Assembly (NCBI GenBank): GCA_948470475.1
Contig: OX419336.1
Span: 11,286,895-11,350,894 of the forward strand
Length of the DNA: 64,000 nt
Reading direction: 5' to 3'
Source of the DNA: Galaxea fascicularis
Lineage: Eukaryota > Cnidaria > Anthozoa > Scleractinia > Euphylliidae
Position numbers and translations under genes: made by a program. Below are positions 32,101 through 42,353 of the stretch, piece by piece. Positions within the stretch are counted from its first letter, which is position 1. Every line of letters starts with the position of its first letter. Under the pieces are notes generated by a model. That model had not been told where the DNA came from. It saw only the letters and a list, made by a program, of their open reading frames with translations, and made no database searches.

Positions 32101-33367
32101 GTTCTAATTTCTTGCTTACGAAAACTGGCTGCAAAGCGAGGCCAATCTTATTACTTACTTCGTAAGCAAGAAATTAGAACAAGACCTTAAACCTAAGGAA
32201 GCCAAGCCGTCAATTGTTAATCAGCAATGCGTTGTTTATCATTTTGTATGTGATCTGTGCGATGCAGATTATGTCGGCTATACAGCCCGACACCTTTTTC
32301 AACGTGTCGCTGAGCACAAAAATTCGGCAATTGGCAAGCATCTTCATGAAGCGCATGGTAGGAGAGATCGTTTGAATGAGAGTAATTTTAAGATTCTGAG
32401 AAAGTGCCAAGGAAAATTTGATTGCTTAGTGTTTGAAATGCTTTATATCAAGAAATTCAAACCTAAGTTGAACATGCAAACGGACTCCATACGTGCGAAA
32501 CTTTTTGTTCAACCCGTAAACTATTTTCTCTTATTGTTCGTTTTAGTATTTATAGAACTTATTTTTACACATTCTTGACTTGATAATGACGTTATGTTAA
32601 CGTCGAAACGTCGTCGATTTTAGCTTTTTATAGCTTTTTATCGTTTTTTAACTTTTTTACAATGTTATCAAGCAACGTTTTGTCGCAAGTTTTTATCGTG
32701 AAATGTTTTTCTAAGTCACTTCTTTTACGTAATTTCAAAGTTGAAGTCCTAAAATGATTTAACAACCTTTTTATGTATTATATGGGAAATAACTTATTTA
32801 ATTTTGTTGCAAGTCTCGCGGAGAATTGTTAACGAATTATAAGAAATAATTATCACTAGTTTTGACAGCTAAATTGCAGAGTGAACGGGCAACACGAGTT
32901 AACGCACAAGGATAGGCCAACCTCTGATAACGATTTTGCTGCGAACCCATTCTGCTGTCCAAAACAAGTCGTGCAGTGGGCACATATAACAGCCGCAACG
33001 ACTTCGATTCTAGTATGGACACACGTTGTTGCACTCAATAATTTCAAGTGTGAACACACACCGTTGCCCTAACAACCATCCTAAATGTGTCCTCCCGTTT
33101 CTTAAAAAAAACCCGCATTTCTGCTATGAACTTTTCTTTTCTTTCCTTTCCTCATTCAAAGGTATCTACGAGAAAATAAACAACACGATATCTAACGACT
33201 GGAATGAAGGCCATCCGTTCAAAGAGCGTCGCAACATCGTTATGTTCATTTCATACGCTAAAGACAGGCAGTGTGGGTTCAAAATTGGTAGAATCAGATT
33301 TAACACTTCTCTCGCTTGGTTCTCCGTCTTTTGTGGTCTGACGGGTTTGTTGTACCACTTCTTCTAG
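29134..33367 (+). CDS. Copy D: complete multi-pass membrane protein of the tandem family (candidate gustatory-receptor-like)
   Basis: Exons 29134-29842, 31148-31474 and 33162-33367 total 1242 nt, 413 residues. Both introns are phase 1 (donors gtaagt and gtaaga, acceptors acacag and caaag). The ATG at 29134 has a strong context (accATGg) and fits the start of copies B and C. An upstream in-frame codon at 29059 is less likely. Its N-terminus is longer than in copy B, with a charged insert KKPAHHKDDRQ before the second membrane segment. Family signatures: GLWGHQAWNCIPRV, DDALVAPSDTM, TSCHVFAVSSFTLG, IHKKLCKVVF, LAARITSCC, DWNEGHPFKERRN, and CGFKIGRIRFNTSLAW before the last membrane segment. It is the most diverged copy and all frames are intact. 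Intron 2 holds the large Penelope inverted repeat, and a LINE tail begins 27 bp after the stop. Receptor/channel function is inferred only. Confidence 0.8.
31579..32729. mobile_element. Penelope-like element copies in a 543-bp head-to-head inverted repeat
   Basis: Arms 31578-32120 and 32161-32703 are each 543 bp, with two mismatches noticed, separated by a 40-bp spacer. Each arm encodes the same GIY-YIG domain end (CDADYVGYTARHL, then FKILRKCQGKF and MLYIKKFKPKLNMQ) reading outward from the centre: minus on the left, plus on the right. A 13-bp direct repeat TAATTTCAAAGTT (31566-31578, 32730-32742) flanks the structure and looks like the target duplication. It lies inside intron 2 of copy D. 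Confidence 0.9.
32575..32617 (+). ncRNA. Hammerhead-like motif in the Penelope arm (degenerate)
   Basis: GACGTT/AACGTC form a perfect 6-bp hairpin (32588-32604), directly followed by GAAACGUC, the same string as in the element at 6389-6437. The upstream core reads UUGAUAA, where the consensus needs CUGANGA. The key G is replaced, so cleavage is doubtful. The mirror copy lies in the left arm. Confidence 0.25.
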
Positions 33368-33394
33368 TAATTTTCTTCAACTGTTTTAATGGTC

Positions 33395-33630
33395 ATAATT
33401 CCTTGTATAATTTAAGGCACTCAGATTTCTCTATCCCTAGGTATAACACAGTAACTTATGGTAAGCACTCACTAAGATACCTAGGCCCAAAGTTATGGGA
33501 AAAAACTGTCTGCTGCAGACAGATAAGCAACTGCCTTTAAAACCAGAATTCGCAAACGCGACGTAACCTTAATAAAAAGCTTGCTGATGGACGATGGCTG
33601 CGAGGGTTGTAACCTCTGCCCATCATAACA
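33395..33630 (+). mobile_element. LINE ORF2 C-terminal tail
   Basis: The reading YNLRHSDFSIPRYNTVTYG, then KHSLRYLGPKLWEK and, after a frame change, DDGCEGCNLCPS and a stop, is the characteristic C-terminal end of CR1/L2-like LINE RT ORFs. It is 5'-truncated and starts 27 bp downstream of the copy D stop codon, so copy D transcripts may end in it (AATAAA at about 33571). Confidence 0.8.
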
Positions 33631-35518
33631 GTACAATAACTATTTTAATCAATTTTTCGTTTATGACTCTTAGTACGTTTACCATTGATTCATCATACTA
33701 GATCTTAGTTAGAATAGATATAGGGTTTTTTTTTCATAGTTTATATGACTATTATACATTTCCCTTAATTAGCAAAGGAGGATTTTACTCCCTGACTTTA
33801 GGGACTTTAAGGTTCTGATACTTTAATAACGTTTCTAGCTATCTATCCAGAACTGTCCATTATGGTGCGATTACGGCACCAAACAAGCAGTGCAGTTTGC
33901 TCTAAGAAATCCGGAATACAGATATCACTTGTTATTATTATTTTTTTTTTTTACTATTAACGGTGATGGCAATTAAACGTTGCGTAGACGCGGCAAAAAT
34001 ATAACGTTCTCAATCAGCTTTTCGAAATTTGTACCAGGAAGCAGGGTTTGCTGGAGAAATACGTTAATCGAGGACTGCGCAGCGGGAGGGGCTGGGGAGC
34101 CACCTCCCCCCTTCCCCCACGCCCCCTTCCCCCACGGGGGAACCTCGCGGGAAAAAGTCCAAGTTTATGGCTGTTCCTTTAACCCTTTTTGGAGTCAGCC
34201 TCCTCCCCTCAATTAAAGAGGCGGGAGCGGCCCCGCACTTTAAAAACTGTTCCGTGGGCCCTGTGCTTTTCATAGACGGGTGGCTTTACGTTGGATCAAC
34301 AACTAGATTTCAAAGATGGGCTCACAACGTTTGTTTCAAGAACCTAACAGGACGGAAGCTAGAACTAACGGGTTGGTAGAAAACTGTTAACGAAGAAATT
34401 CTCCTTGTAACTCCTCTAAGCCCCCAAAAAAGAAATTTTGGGGTACCTCTCTAATCCACCCAATAGTTTAACCCATGTTAGGCTAAGATGTAGTTCCTGC
34501 CAATGACTATATTAAGATAACATATATAACGAGAGATCTCGACTGAACACTCCACCGCCCGTTAGGTAGGTTGCACCTTTCTCTTTACTGAAACCTTAAC
34601 CAAAAATTCAGACGAGATTTTGTGTAAAAAAAGAGAGACGAATCTCTTCGAGTCGGCCTGTTGCTTTAACCTGTGATATTAGCAGCACTATCAGTTTTGT
34701 CGTTTTCCTTGCAGGAAACGATCACCAAGCGATCAACATCATGCGACTTAACCGTAAGACAAATAATAAACTCAGTTATCATTTCAACCACGATGACAAA
34801 CACATTTCAACATAATGATCGCATATGTAAGTAAATCTAACATAAAATCCACACTTGAAAAAGCAAGTAATTGTAACGGTCAAGAGTCCTTGTTTTATGT
34901 AAGTCCCGAGATGGGTTGCGTGACGACACAAAGACCGGCTGCGTAAGAGACTATTATGAGGTTCACAGAAACTGGAAAAAACAAATAATCAAAACTCAAG
35001 AAACAGCATACGAACTAACCATTTCACCAACACCTTCCAACAAATGCAATAAAAAGCACACCAGAAAAGAAATGCTCCACGAGCTTTTTACCTGATGAAT
35101 AAAACAGTACTATGAATAAAGACAAGTAGTCGCGTAAAAAAGAGATTCGAAGAAAAGAAAAACTGGTAGGAGTAGAGAGAAAAGGCTATGCCCCACCTAC
35201 CCATCCCTGGCATCCCAATGAAATAGTTGCACTGAATCATTTCCTTATCAAAGTCCCCTGGGAGACTGATTCTCAGACAGTCACGCCATTGCTCACACAG
35301 CTGCCGATGTACGTTTTCTTTACTCACTTAAAGCGGTACACACGGTAACAGTCAAACGTTAGTTTCAAATCCTATCTAAGGCAATTACTGACGGTAATCA
35401 ACAACGAAAGCTGTCAATGTCGAGGTGTTTCGTGACCAGGGAAATGTTCCTCACGTGATAATGCCTCATTTCATGCAGCGGAAAGGTCTGTAAAAATACA
35501 TTTAATTAGTAAAGTGTC
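33631..35518. other. Intergenic stretch between copy D and gene E
   Basis: A LINE 3' untranslated remainder, T runs near 33725 and 33940, and a C-rich block at 34090-34140 with CCCTTCCCCCAC repeats. No gene is recognised. The 300 bp before gene E should hold its promoter, but I see no clear element. Confidence 0.4.
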
Positions 35519-38272
35519 ATGGCTGAACGTTGCTCGAGTCTGTTAATCAACGTCAACGATCTTCTACGTCTTAAAGGAGTGGAAAATCAACGCGTAGAAT
35601 TTAAAAAAGCATGGCATGGTAAAAGAGAAGGCGGGACTTACTGGCAAGTGGTTCACACAATTTCCGCCTTCGCTAACGACTTTTATAATGACAATGGCGG
35701 CTACATTATCATCGGTGTAGAAGAAAAGGAAAATTGGGAGGATTCTGAAGATGATCGCCAAATTGTGCTTCCCCCATTTGGTGTTCTAAGGAGAGATCTA
35801 GATAAGATTCAGAAGGAGATAATGGGGGCATGCAGAGCCAACATCAAGCCAGAATATTTCCCCATCATTTCACCAGAAGTCGTTTATTTTGAGGGAGTTA
35901 GAAAACACGTACTTGTAATCTGGGCCATCGCGTCGGACAACAGACCTCACACCTGCAGAGAGAGCGAAAAAGGAGAGAACCGCTACTATATCAGGAGGGC
36001 GACAGAAACCAAGAAAGCTTCTCCAGAAGAAGAACGTCACCTGCTGTCTATTCACTGCAAGATTCCATTTGATGACAGGCGCGCACTCGACTCCGGTAAT
36101 TGAATTTTCTAAAATTGTTTATAATATCTCGTCCAACTTAAGCTTTCTCAGCTATGTTTATATACTTACGAGAAGCTTCCCTTGGAAAACAACATTCGTG
36201 TCCAGCGCCAAAAGGGATGGGAATTCGCTTGCTCTCGCTAAGTCGCCCCTTTCTCTTTTTGTTTTTGGAAATTGAATGCCTTCTACAAACTGCAGTTCCT
36301 GGCTTTCTGTGCAAATCCTCACATTATCCGTAAGTTCTTCGCTTCGCTTCTTCGCTCGGATTGTTATGCACCACTCAATGTAAATCCTCGCCTCCTATAA
36401 CCCGGGATAAGGCAGGGACGTGAGCAAGGGGTCCAGACTGTGTTCAGTCTCAAAGCTGATGATCCTTAGTCATCATTTATGGCAAACACTGAATAAGCTA
36501 CTGGAGAAAATGCTTGTTGATTGCAATAATATATTCTTTGGCATGGGGTGCATTCTTTATTTCCATATAAACTTGGTAATCCAGCTATTCCTTTCCTTGT
36601 TCTGTTCAAGCCCTCTCAACAAAGTTTATCTTGAAACAAGTGTTTCTCTGTTTTTTTTAATCTAGGATGTGGCAAGCAGTTGTCTGAAGATGACATTGAC
36701 TTCAATCTGGTGAGGAAGTTTTTGAAGGGAGTTGGAAGCCAGCTGTTACAAGAAGTAGATAATAAGCCCGCAGCTTATTTTTATGACAGGTTAAAACTTG
36801 TTAGGCACATTGGAGACAAAAGAGATGGTGACATGCTTATCCCAGTTTTGGCTCCAAGAAATGTTGCCCTTTTGTTCTTCAATCCAATCCCACATGATTA
36901 TTTCACAGGGGCAAAAACTGAAATTGGAATATATACACATGATGGTGATGTGACAGAGGAAAAAACAATAACTGGACCGATTGACCAACAAATTGAGGAG
37001 ACGTTGTCTTTTATTCTCAAGACAACAAAAGAAGAAGCTCGCCATGAGTTTGTTGCCTATCCAACACGAGCCCTTCGTGAGGCAGTTGTGAATGCTTTCC
37101 ATCATAGGGGCTATGAAGAGTGTGACAACAATCCAATCAAGATACACATCAAACCAAATTGCATTGATGTCATTAGTTATCCAGGTCCTGATCCCTCTCT
37201 CAAATCAGAAGATTTCTCAGAGGGAAGTGAAGTGCCTTGTGTACCATCTAGGAACAGGCGGATTGCCGAGTTTCTTAAGGAAAGGAAATTGGCTGAAGGG
37301 CGGTTCACAGGTGTAAGGACCATTTACCGAACAATGAAGAAGAACAATAATCCCCAGCCATCCTTCCATTTTAATTCATCATACTTCCGTGTTCGTCTTC
37401 CTGGCCACCCAAAGTACATTGCCTACTCAATTTTAAGAGAAGTTGACAATCTTTGCACAAAGGGGGAAAAACATGAAGCCATAAAATCCCTCAAAGGATT
37501 CCTTGATGAACACCTAAATGATGAGCACTCCTTTTTAGGATCTGAAATGTTGATTTCTAAACTGGTGGAGTTGCATGATAATGATATGGACCACCCAAAC
37601 ATTCAACCATATAAGCAATTCATTTCTGACAAACTACAGCGACGAATACCTCTCATCTCAGAACTTTGCAAATGGTGTGTTGCTGAAGAAATTCAGGACA
37701 TTTCACAGGGGGTTTCTATTGTAAAGAGGCTGGTAGAGGAGGGTGCACGAAATGAAGATCTACACTCTGTTGTTACAAAGGCAGTTAACCTATGTATGGA
37801 GAGAAGTGCTGATGGCCAGCGAGTGCTCTCAGCTGTCCAAAATGCCCATAAGCTTTTTGAGGCAATGGGTGAGATTACTCAGACCTATGGCTATGTGGCA
37901 TACCAGTTTGCATACTGTAAGTTTCACTTATACAAGATGACGGCTAAGGGAGCACAGAAAAGGAAAGACCTTGCACGCTACCTTAAGGAGGCAGAAGACT
38001 ATGTCAACAAGGCCATACAACTCACCAATGAAGATTACTACAAGCACCATTTGGCCAATCATCACCTTCTGCTGGGCTATATTCATTCGGAACTATTACA
38101 AATAAAGAAGTCAACAGAAGAACAAGTGATAGCTTACTATGAAAAGGCCCGTAGGTATAACCCAGCAATTAAAATTAAACAAGTGTCCATTCCACCAGAG
38201 TATCAACCACAGTTCAGGCCACTGGGAAGTCCAGAGTCTTCCACTCAATTCATGTGGACAATTAATGATTGA
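35519..38272 (+). CDS. Gene E: AlbA_2 (Schlafen-type) / HATPase_c_4 protein with TPR-like C-terminus
   Basis: Exons 35519-36095 and 36666-38272 (phase-1 intron) give 2184 nt, 727 residues. Residues about 20-165 are an AlbA_2 domain: ENQRVEFKK (E22-x4-E27), ISAFAND and GGYIIIGVEE (E68 at the third acidic position), then YYIRR. Exon 2 carries the bacterial-type linker APRNVALLFFNP..YFTGAKTEIG and a GHKL-like HATPase_c_4 region: ALREAVVNAFHHRGY (E331, N335), ISYPGP (365-366) and RNRRIAEFLKERKLAE. The following glycine box reads RFTGV where the family has GTG. The C-terminus (about 600-705) has paired amphipathic helices like TPRs. The same architecture is common in bacteria as putative transcriptional regulators. 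The E-x4-E...D triad is that of Schlafen ribonucleases. The role here is unknown; nucleic-acid binding/processing is inferred. Intron, codon context and a paralogue argue against contamination. Confidence 0.85.
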
Positions 38273-38373
38273 GGAGGAAATTGAGCAGTGTTTTGAGTAT
38301 GGCAATGAACAATATTATCATAAGAAATAATTTTAGGAAGGATAAGTAGTGTATGCTCAACATCAAAAGGCTT

Positions 38374-38379
38374 AATAAA
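38374..38379 (+). promoter_or_regulatory. Polyadenylation signal of gene E
   Basis: AATAAA 102 bp after the gene E stop codon, in the sense orientation. Confidence 0.5.
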
Positions 38380-40784
38380 GAGTCTTACAACCACATAACC
38401 ATCATTTAGAAATTTAATTTTGTCAAAGTGTCCTTCAGATTCAGAACATATTTCAATACTACAAGGACTCAAATGTTGAGATCAAGACCATTTTTGTAAG
38501 TAATGTGGTACCTGACAGAATTTTCTGATTTTATTTTGTCCTTGTCACTCATTTGGTAAGAAGAGTCCAACTGCCTCTTGCTGAAGTATCCACATATAAA
38601 AGAAAAGCAAATACAGACTTGCGATATCATCACATCTATTAGTTCTCTATTATGGCAAGCATTCTGGGTGCAATACTTGAATTGGTGAAACCATTAAGTA
38701 TAAGAAACCTACAGGTACATTTGTGTTTATATTCCAATATAACCCAGAAAATGACTAACCAACAAAAGCTATTTTGGCTTTGTAGATATTTTTAATTCTT
38801 TTTTTTTATATAATTATTTAGAAACCAAAATTAATGTTTCATAGCCCATAACCAAACTTTTCCCTATTAAGACAAAGGTACTTCTTGCCAGCTAAGCTGC
38901 TCTTTGACTTATGATGCAAGCCACTGACAAACGTCAGATGTCAGATAATGGGATGTTGTGGCAGACTGGAAGCATGTTGCCATTCAAGCAACCCAGTAGC
39001 CGTTTGTACATTTTAACAATATTATTTTAAGGCCTTTTTTCAATTTCCTTTTTCGTACATGTAATAAAAAGCTCCAATCAAAAACTTTAATCACTTCATG
39101 CAAGATAACTCTCAGTAGGTTTTCTATTTAGAGGCTTCCCTAGGCTTGAACTTTCAACTCGACAAATATTGACTAATTTTTAAAAAAGTATTAATTAAGT
39201 GGAATAAATACCTTATCTTCAATTTACCATACAGGGGATCTTTACTAAGCTTGAAGGTATACATTTGATAGAACAAATGTACAAATTGTGAACCTGAGTT
39301 TTGTTAATTAACATGTCTGCAGTTATGTTAAGGATGCTGAAAGGTACATGTGCGTAATTGACATTCACAGGGGTTTCCTTAGAAGTCAGCAGAATCTGCT
39401 GCCTACTTTGTCATAATTTACCTCTCACTGCCGCTTACTCTGTCCACATTTTCACCCAAATGATTAAAATATGTTCATCAGGTCACCACCTACTTTGGTC
39501 AGCTCAGACAGCTATTCCAAAAAATACTGAAACCTCTGCATTCAACAACATCATGCACAGGAACAGCATACCTTAACTGATCATGTTTGCACTTAAATCA
39601 ACAGGCTTGCAATAATCAAAGGTATGCCTTCTTAATAGAAGCCTCACATTAAATGATTGTACTCAACATTATCTTTACTAACCTATTTGCAAAGGTTTAC
39701 AAGACATATTGTTGAAGTTTCTGTTCAGTCCACTTACAAGTGAAAATCTTTACACTGTGAACTTACATTGTATTTAAAAATGCAAACATGGATCCTATCA
39801 GAAAGCTCCTTTATTGACAATTCAGTGGCCTAGTCATAGCTCTTCTACCATTACAAAACAACAGATTTCTGTCAGTAATACCTTCCACAGGAACTAATAC
39901 TGTTTTTATGTTTGTCAATGTTATTGAATTATTTTTCTTTTGGTAAGGTACAAGCCCTTAGAACCAAATCTCATTACCAGTCTGCACTACTTGTGAACAC
40001 TTGATTCTGAACGCAGCTGGCTATAAAAGGATAGTGAAGGTGTTAAAGCCTGTATAATAATTGTAGAAACAGCACAATATGGAAACAAATTGAGTGAAAA
40101 CCCGCCAAAATAAAAAGTAAATAAATAAATAAATTGTTGCCAAAAAAAGTTATTTTGTTGTTGGTTATTCACTTTCGCAAACTTGGTAATAACAAAATAG
40201 CAAGTGACTGTAAAGATCCATCATGACAGCATGCAGGCAATCAATTTCATCAGCTGTCACTCGCTAATTCTCAATAACAATCTCTCTTGTTGCAAATCCT
40301 AGCAAGAAAACATTTAAGTAATGACTACTACTCCAAAGGGAATAACCATGTCACAGGTGTAGTTCATGCCCTTGCGAGGCATTTGGGAGTGCATACTCAG
40401 CACAATTTCAATATTTTATCAACTAAACAGACACTGAACTACCAATATCAGTCTTTGGTGGCCTGATTACAACAACAACAATCTTTGTTTGCAATCCTTC
40501 TTGCTCAAAAGATAATTTTCGACAATGAAAATATTAGAGGTAAAAATTTAGAGGACTGACTGCCTGGAATAATCATAGGGGCTAGCGGAGCCAGGCAGCC
40601 AGTTAACATTAAATAGAAATAAATTACAGGTCAGCAAGAAAACTGAAGCAGAAATGCTATTTCTACGCTATGAAGGAAGCCTAAAACAATTAAGTTTTAT
40701 ATGAATACAAAGCATTAAAACTTAAAGAAAAGTGACAGAATTTAGCAAAAGACTAATTGGATTTACAGGTAATTTGGGAAACAA

Positions 40785-40934
40785 CATAACTGTTAATATA
40801 TAATTACAAGTAACTAATAATCTTTGAAAAGATCGCTTGTTACTGATTCCTTGAACTTTAAAACAGAAGGTTTTCAAATTTTCACTGATTGAGTTCCATA
40901 CTTTGGGGCCCTTAAATCTAATGTTGAATATGCC
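40785..40934 (-). mobile_element. LINE RT C-terminal remnant
   Basis: On the minus strand FNIRFKGPKVWNSISENLK is followed by SFQRLLVTC, the typical tail of non-LTR RT ORFs (GP..WN.IP...K...SF...L). It is short and decayed. Confidence 0.6.
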
Positions 40935-41160
40935 ATAATCAATTTTGTTCTTACTTTAGGTAAAGTATAGGACATATTAGAGGCACTTAATCGTCTTTTA
41001 TTGACTTGTGTGAAGAAAGTATCAAACACAAAAGGTAATCATCGACTGTAACATTTATGCATATGAATAGCTGTTAGACAATCAGGAAAGGTCTGTAAAA
41101 AGCTTGTTTAGTGTCCTTCAAGTTCTTAGCTATAGTGTGCTTGATGAGTTCAAAGCAGGT

Positions 41161-41186
41161 TTATTTATTTATTTATTTATTTATTT
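41161..41186. repeat. (TTTA)n microsatellite
   Basis: Six uninterrupted TTTA-type units. Confidence 0.9.
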
Positions 41187-42327
41187 GTTAAAGCAGGTTA
41201 TATTTATCGGCAGCTTTTGAAAGCTGATGTGGACCTGCTACAAATACTACGTACACCACAAATGTATTTTAAAGGTTGACCACGACACCGGGGTCTACGA
41301 CCCCTACTCTTGGCGATCAGTGTGTGGGTTCTTTTACGTCCCACAGAAGACATCTGACACATTTGTTTCATGTGAATGGATGGAACATGCTAGTCCACTC
41401 GAGATTTTACCAAAGACTTCAGATCACTCATTATCTAGACTCATTTGGCTTATTTTCTGCCACCGGACAAGACACCATTATCACACAGCACTCACTGCTC
41501 TTTCAAGAAGAATACCACTAGGTACTGTCGTACTGAGCAGCATTTTGCTATTAAAAATTGGCTGAAGGCTCACACCCAACAAGAAGAGTTCTGGTGTCTT
41601 CAAGCTATAAAAAGTGGAATGAAGTAAACCCAGACTGAAAAGACTGACGAGCAAGAATTAGAGACGTGTTGATTCAAATAAGTGACAGCCAACCCTCTTG
41701 AAATGTCTTGTAGTGGCACAGCAACTTCAAAGTTGTACCATTCAGGGCATGAACAGCACCAGAGTGATTTTCATGCAAGCCACTCAGGGGTAGTGGAAAG
41801 TTACTGGATAGACAGCAGAAAATAACCAACTGCAAACCATGTTGCTGACTCATTGAATAGCTGATTTAAGGATGGAAAGCTGAAGCAGCTAAATTGCAGT
41901 TAAACATGCAGTCTAATCAGTTCACCCTCTATCAACCCTACAATAACAGTGACTCAGTCAGAAGACTAACACCATCTCAAACTTACAATGTTAGTGGATG
42001 AAAACAATGACAGAGCAACTAATATGAGCTATTGGTATAATTTCAGAGCTGAACAAAGAGCTTCTGGCAATGTAATTGGATCATCGGTTAACTAATTGTA
42101 TGATGTAGATTCACTGCTTAGCAGTGAATACAGAGCAAAAGAAAATGGCAGGATTCCCACAGGTGCATGTGACCTTTACATCTGAAATAAAATGTGTTGA
42201 TTACAGATTTCTCTGTTGTTGAGCTCTGTAATTATAGTCAAACAATTCTTTGCCTCAAGCTCTGTAAGTGTTGTAGAATAATCCCCAAGGTTTCGACAAT
42301 ATTCAGTTCGACTTTAGCAAATAATAA

Positions 42328-42333
42328 TTTATT
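42328..42333 (-). promoter_or_regulatory. Polyadenylation signal of FBXW4
   Basis: TTTATT on + (AATAAA on -), 20 bp beyond the FBXW4 stop codon. Confidence 0.5.
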
Positions 42334-42353
42334 GTAAGTTAAAGACACAAGAC

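Larger units (their letters stand above)
38380..42327. other. Intergenic stretch between gene E and FBXW4 (convergent genes)
   Basis: AT-rich sequence without a supported gene. It contains a LINE remnant and a TTTA microsatellite, listed separately, and a block at 41220-41400 around CGACCCCTACTCTTGGCGATC that looks like dispersed-repeat text. ORFs at 41227-41627 overlap in several frames and have no recognised domain. Confidence 0.45.

Noticed and set aside
31600..32710. CRISPR-like or LTR interpretation of the duplicated block
   Set aside because: There are only two arms, in inverted orientation, coding for GIY-YIG ends of a Penelope-like element. Direct terminal repeats are limited to a 13-bp target duplication.
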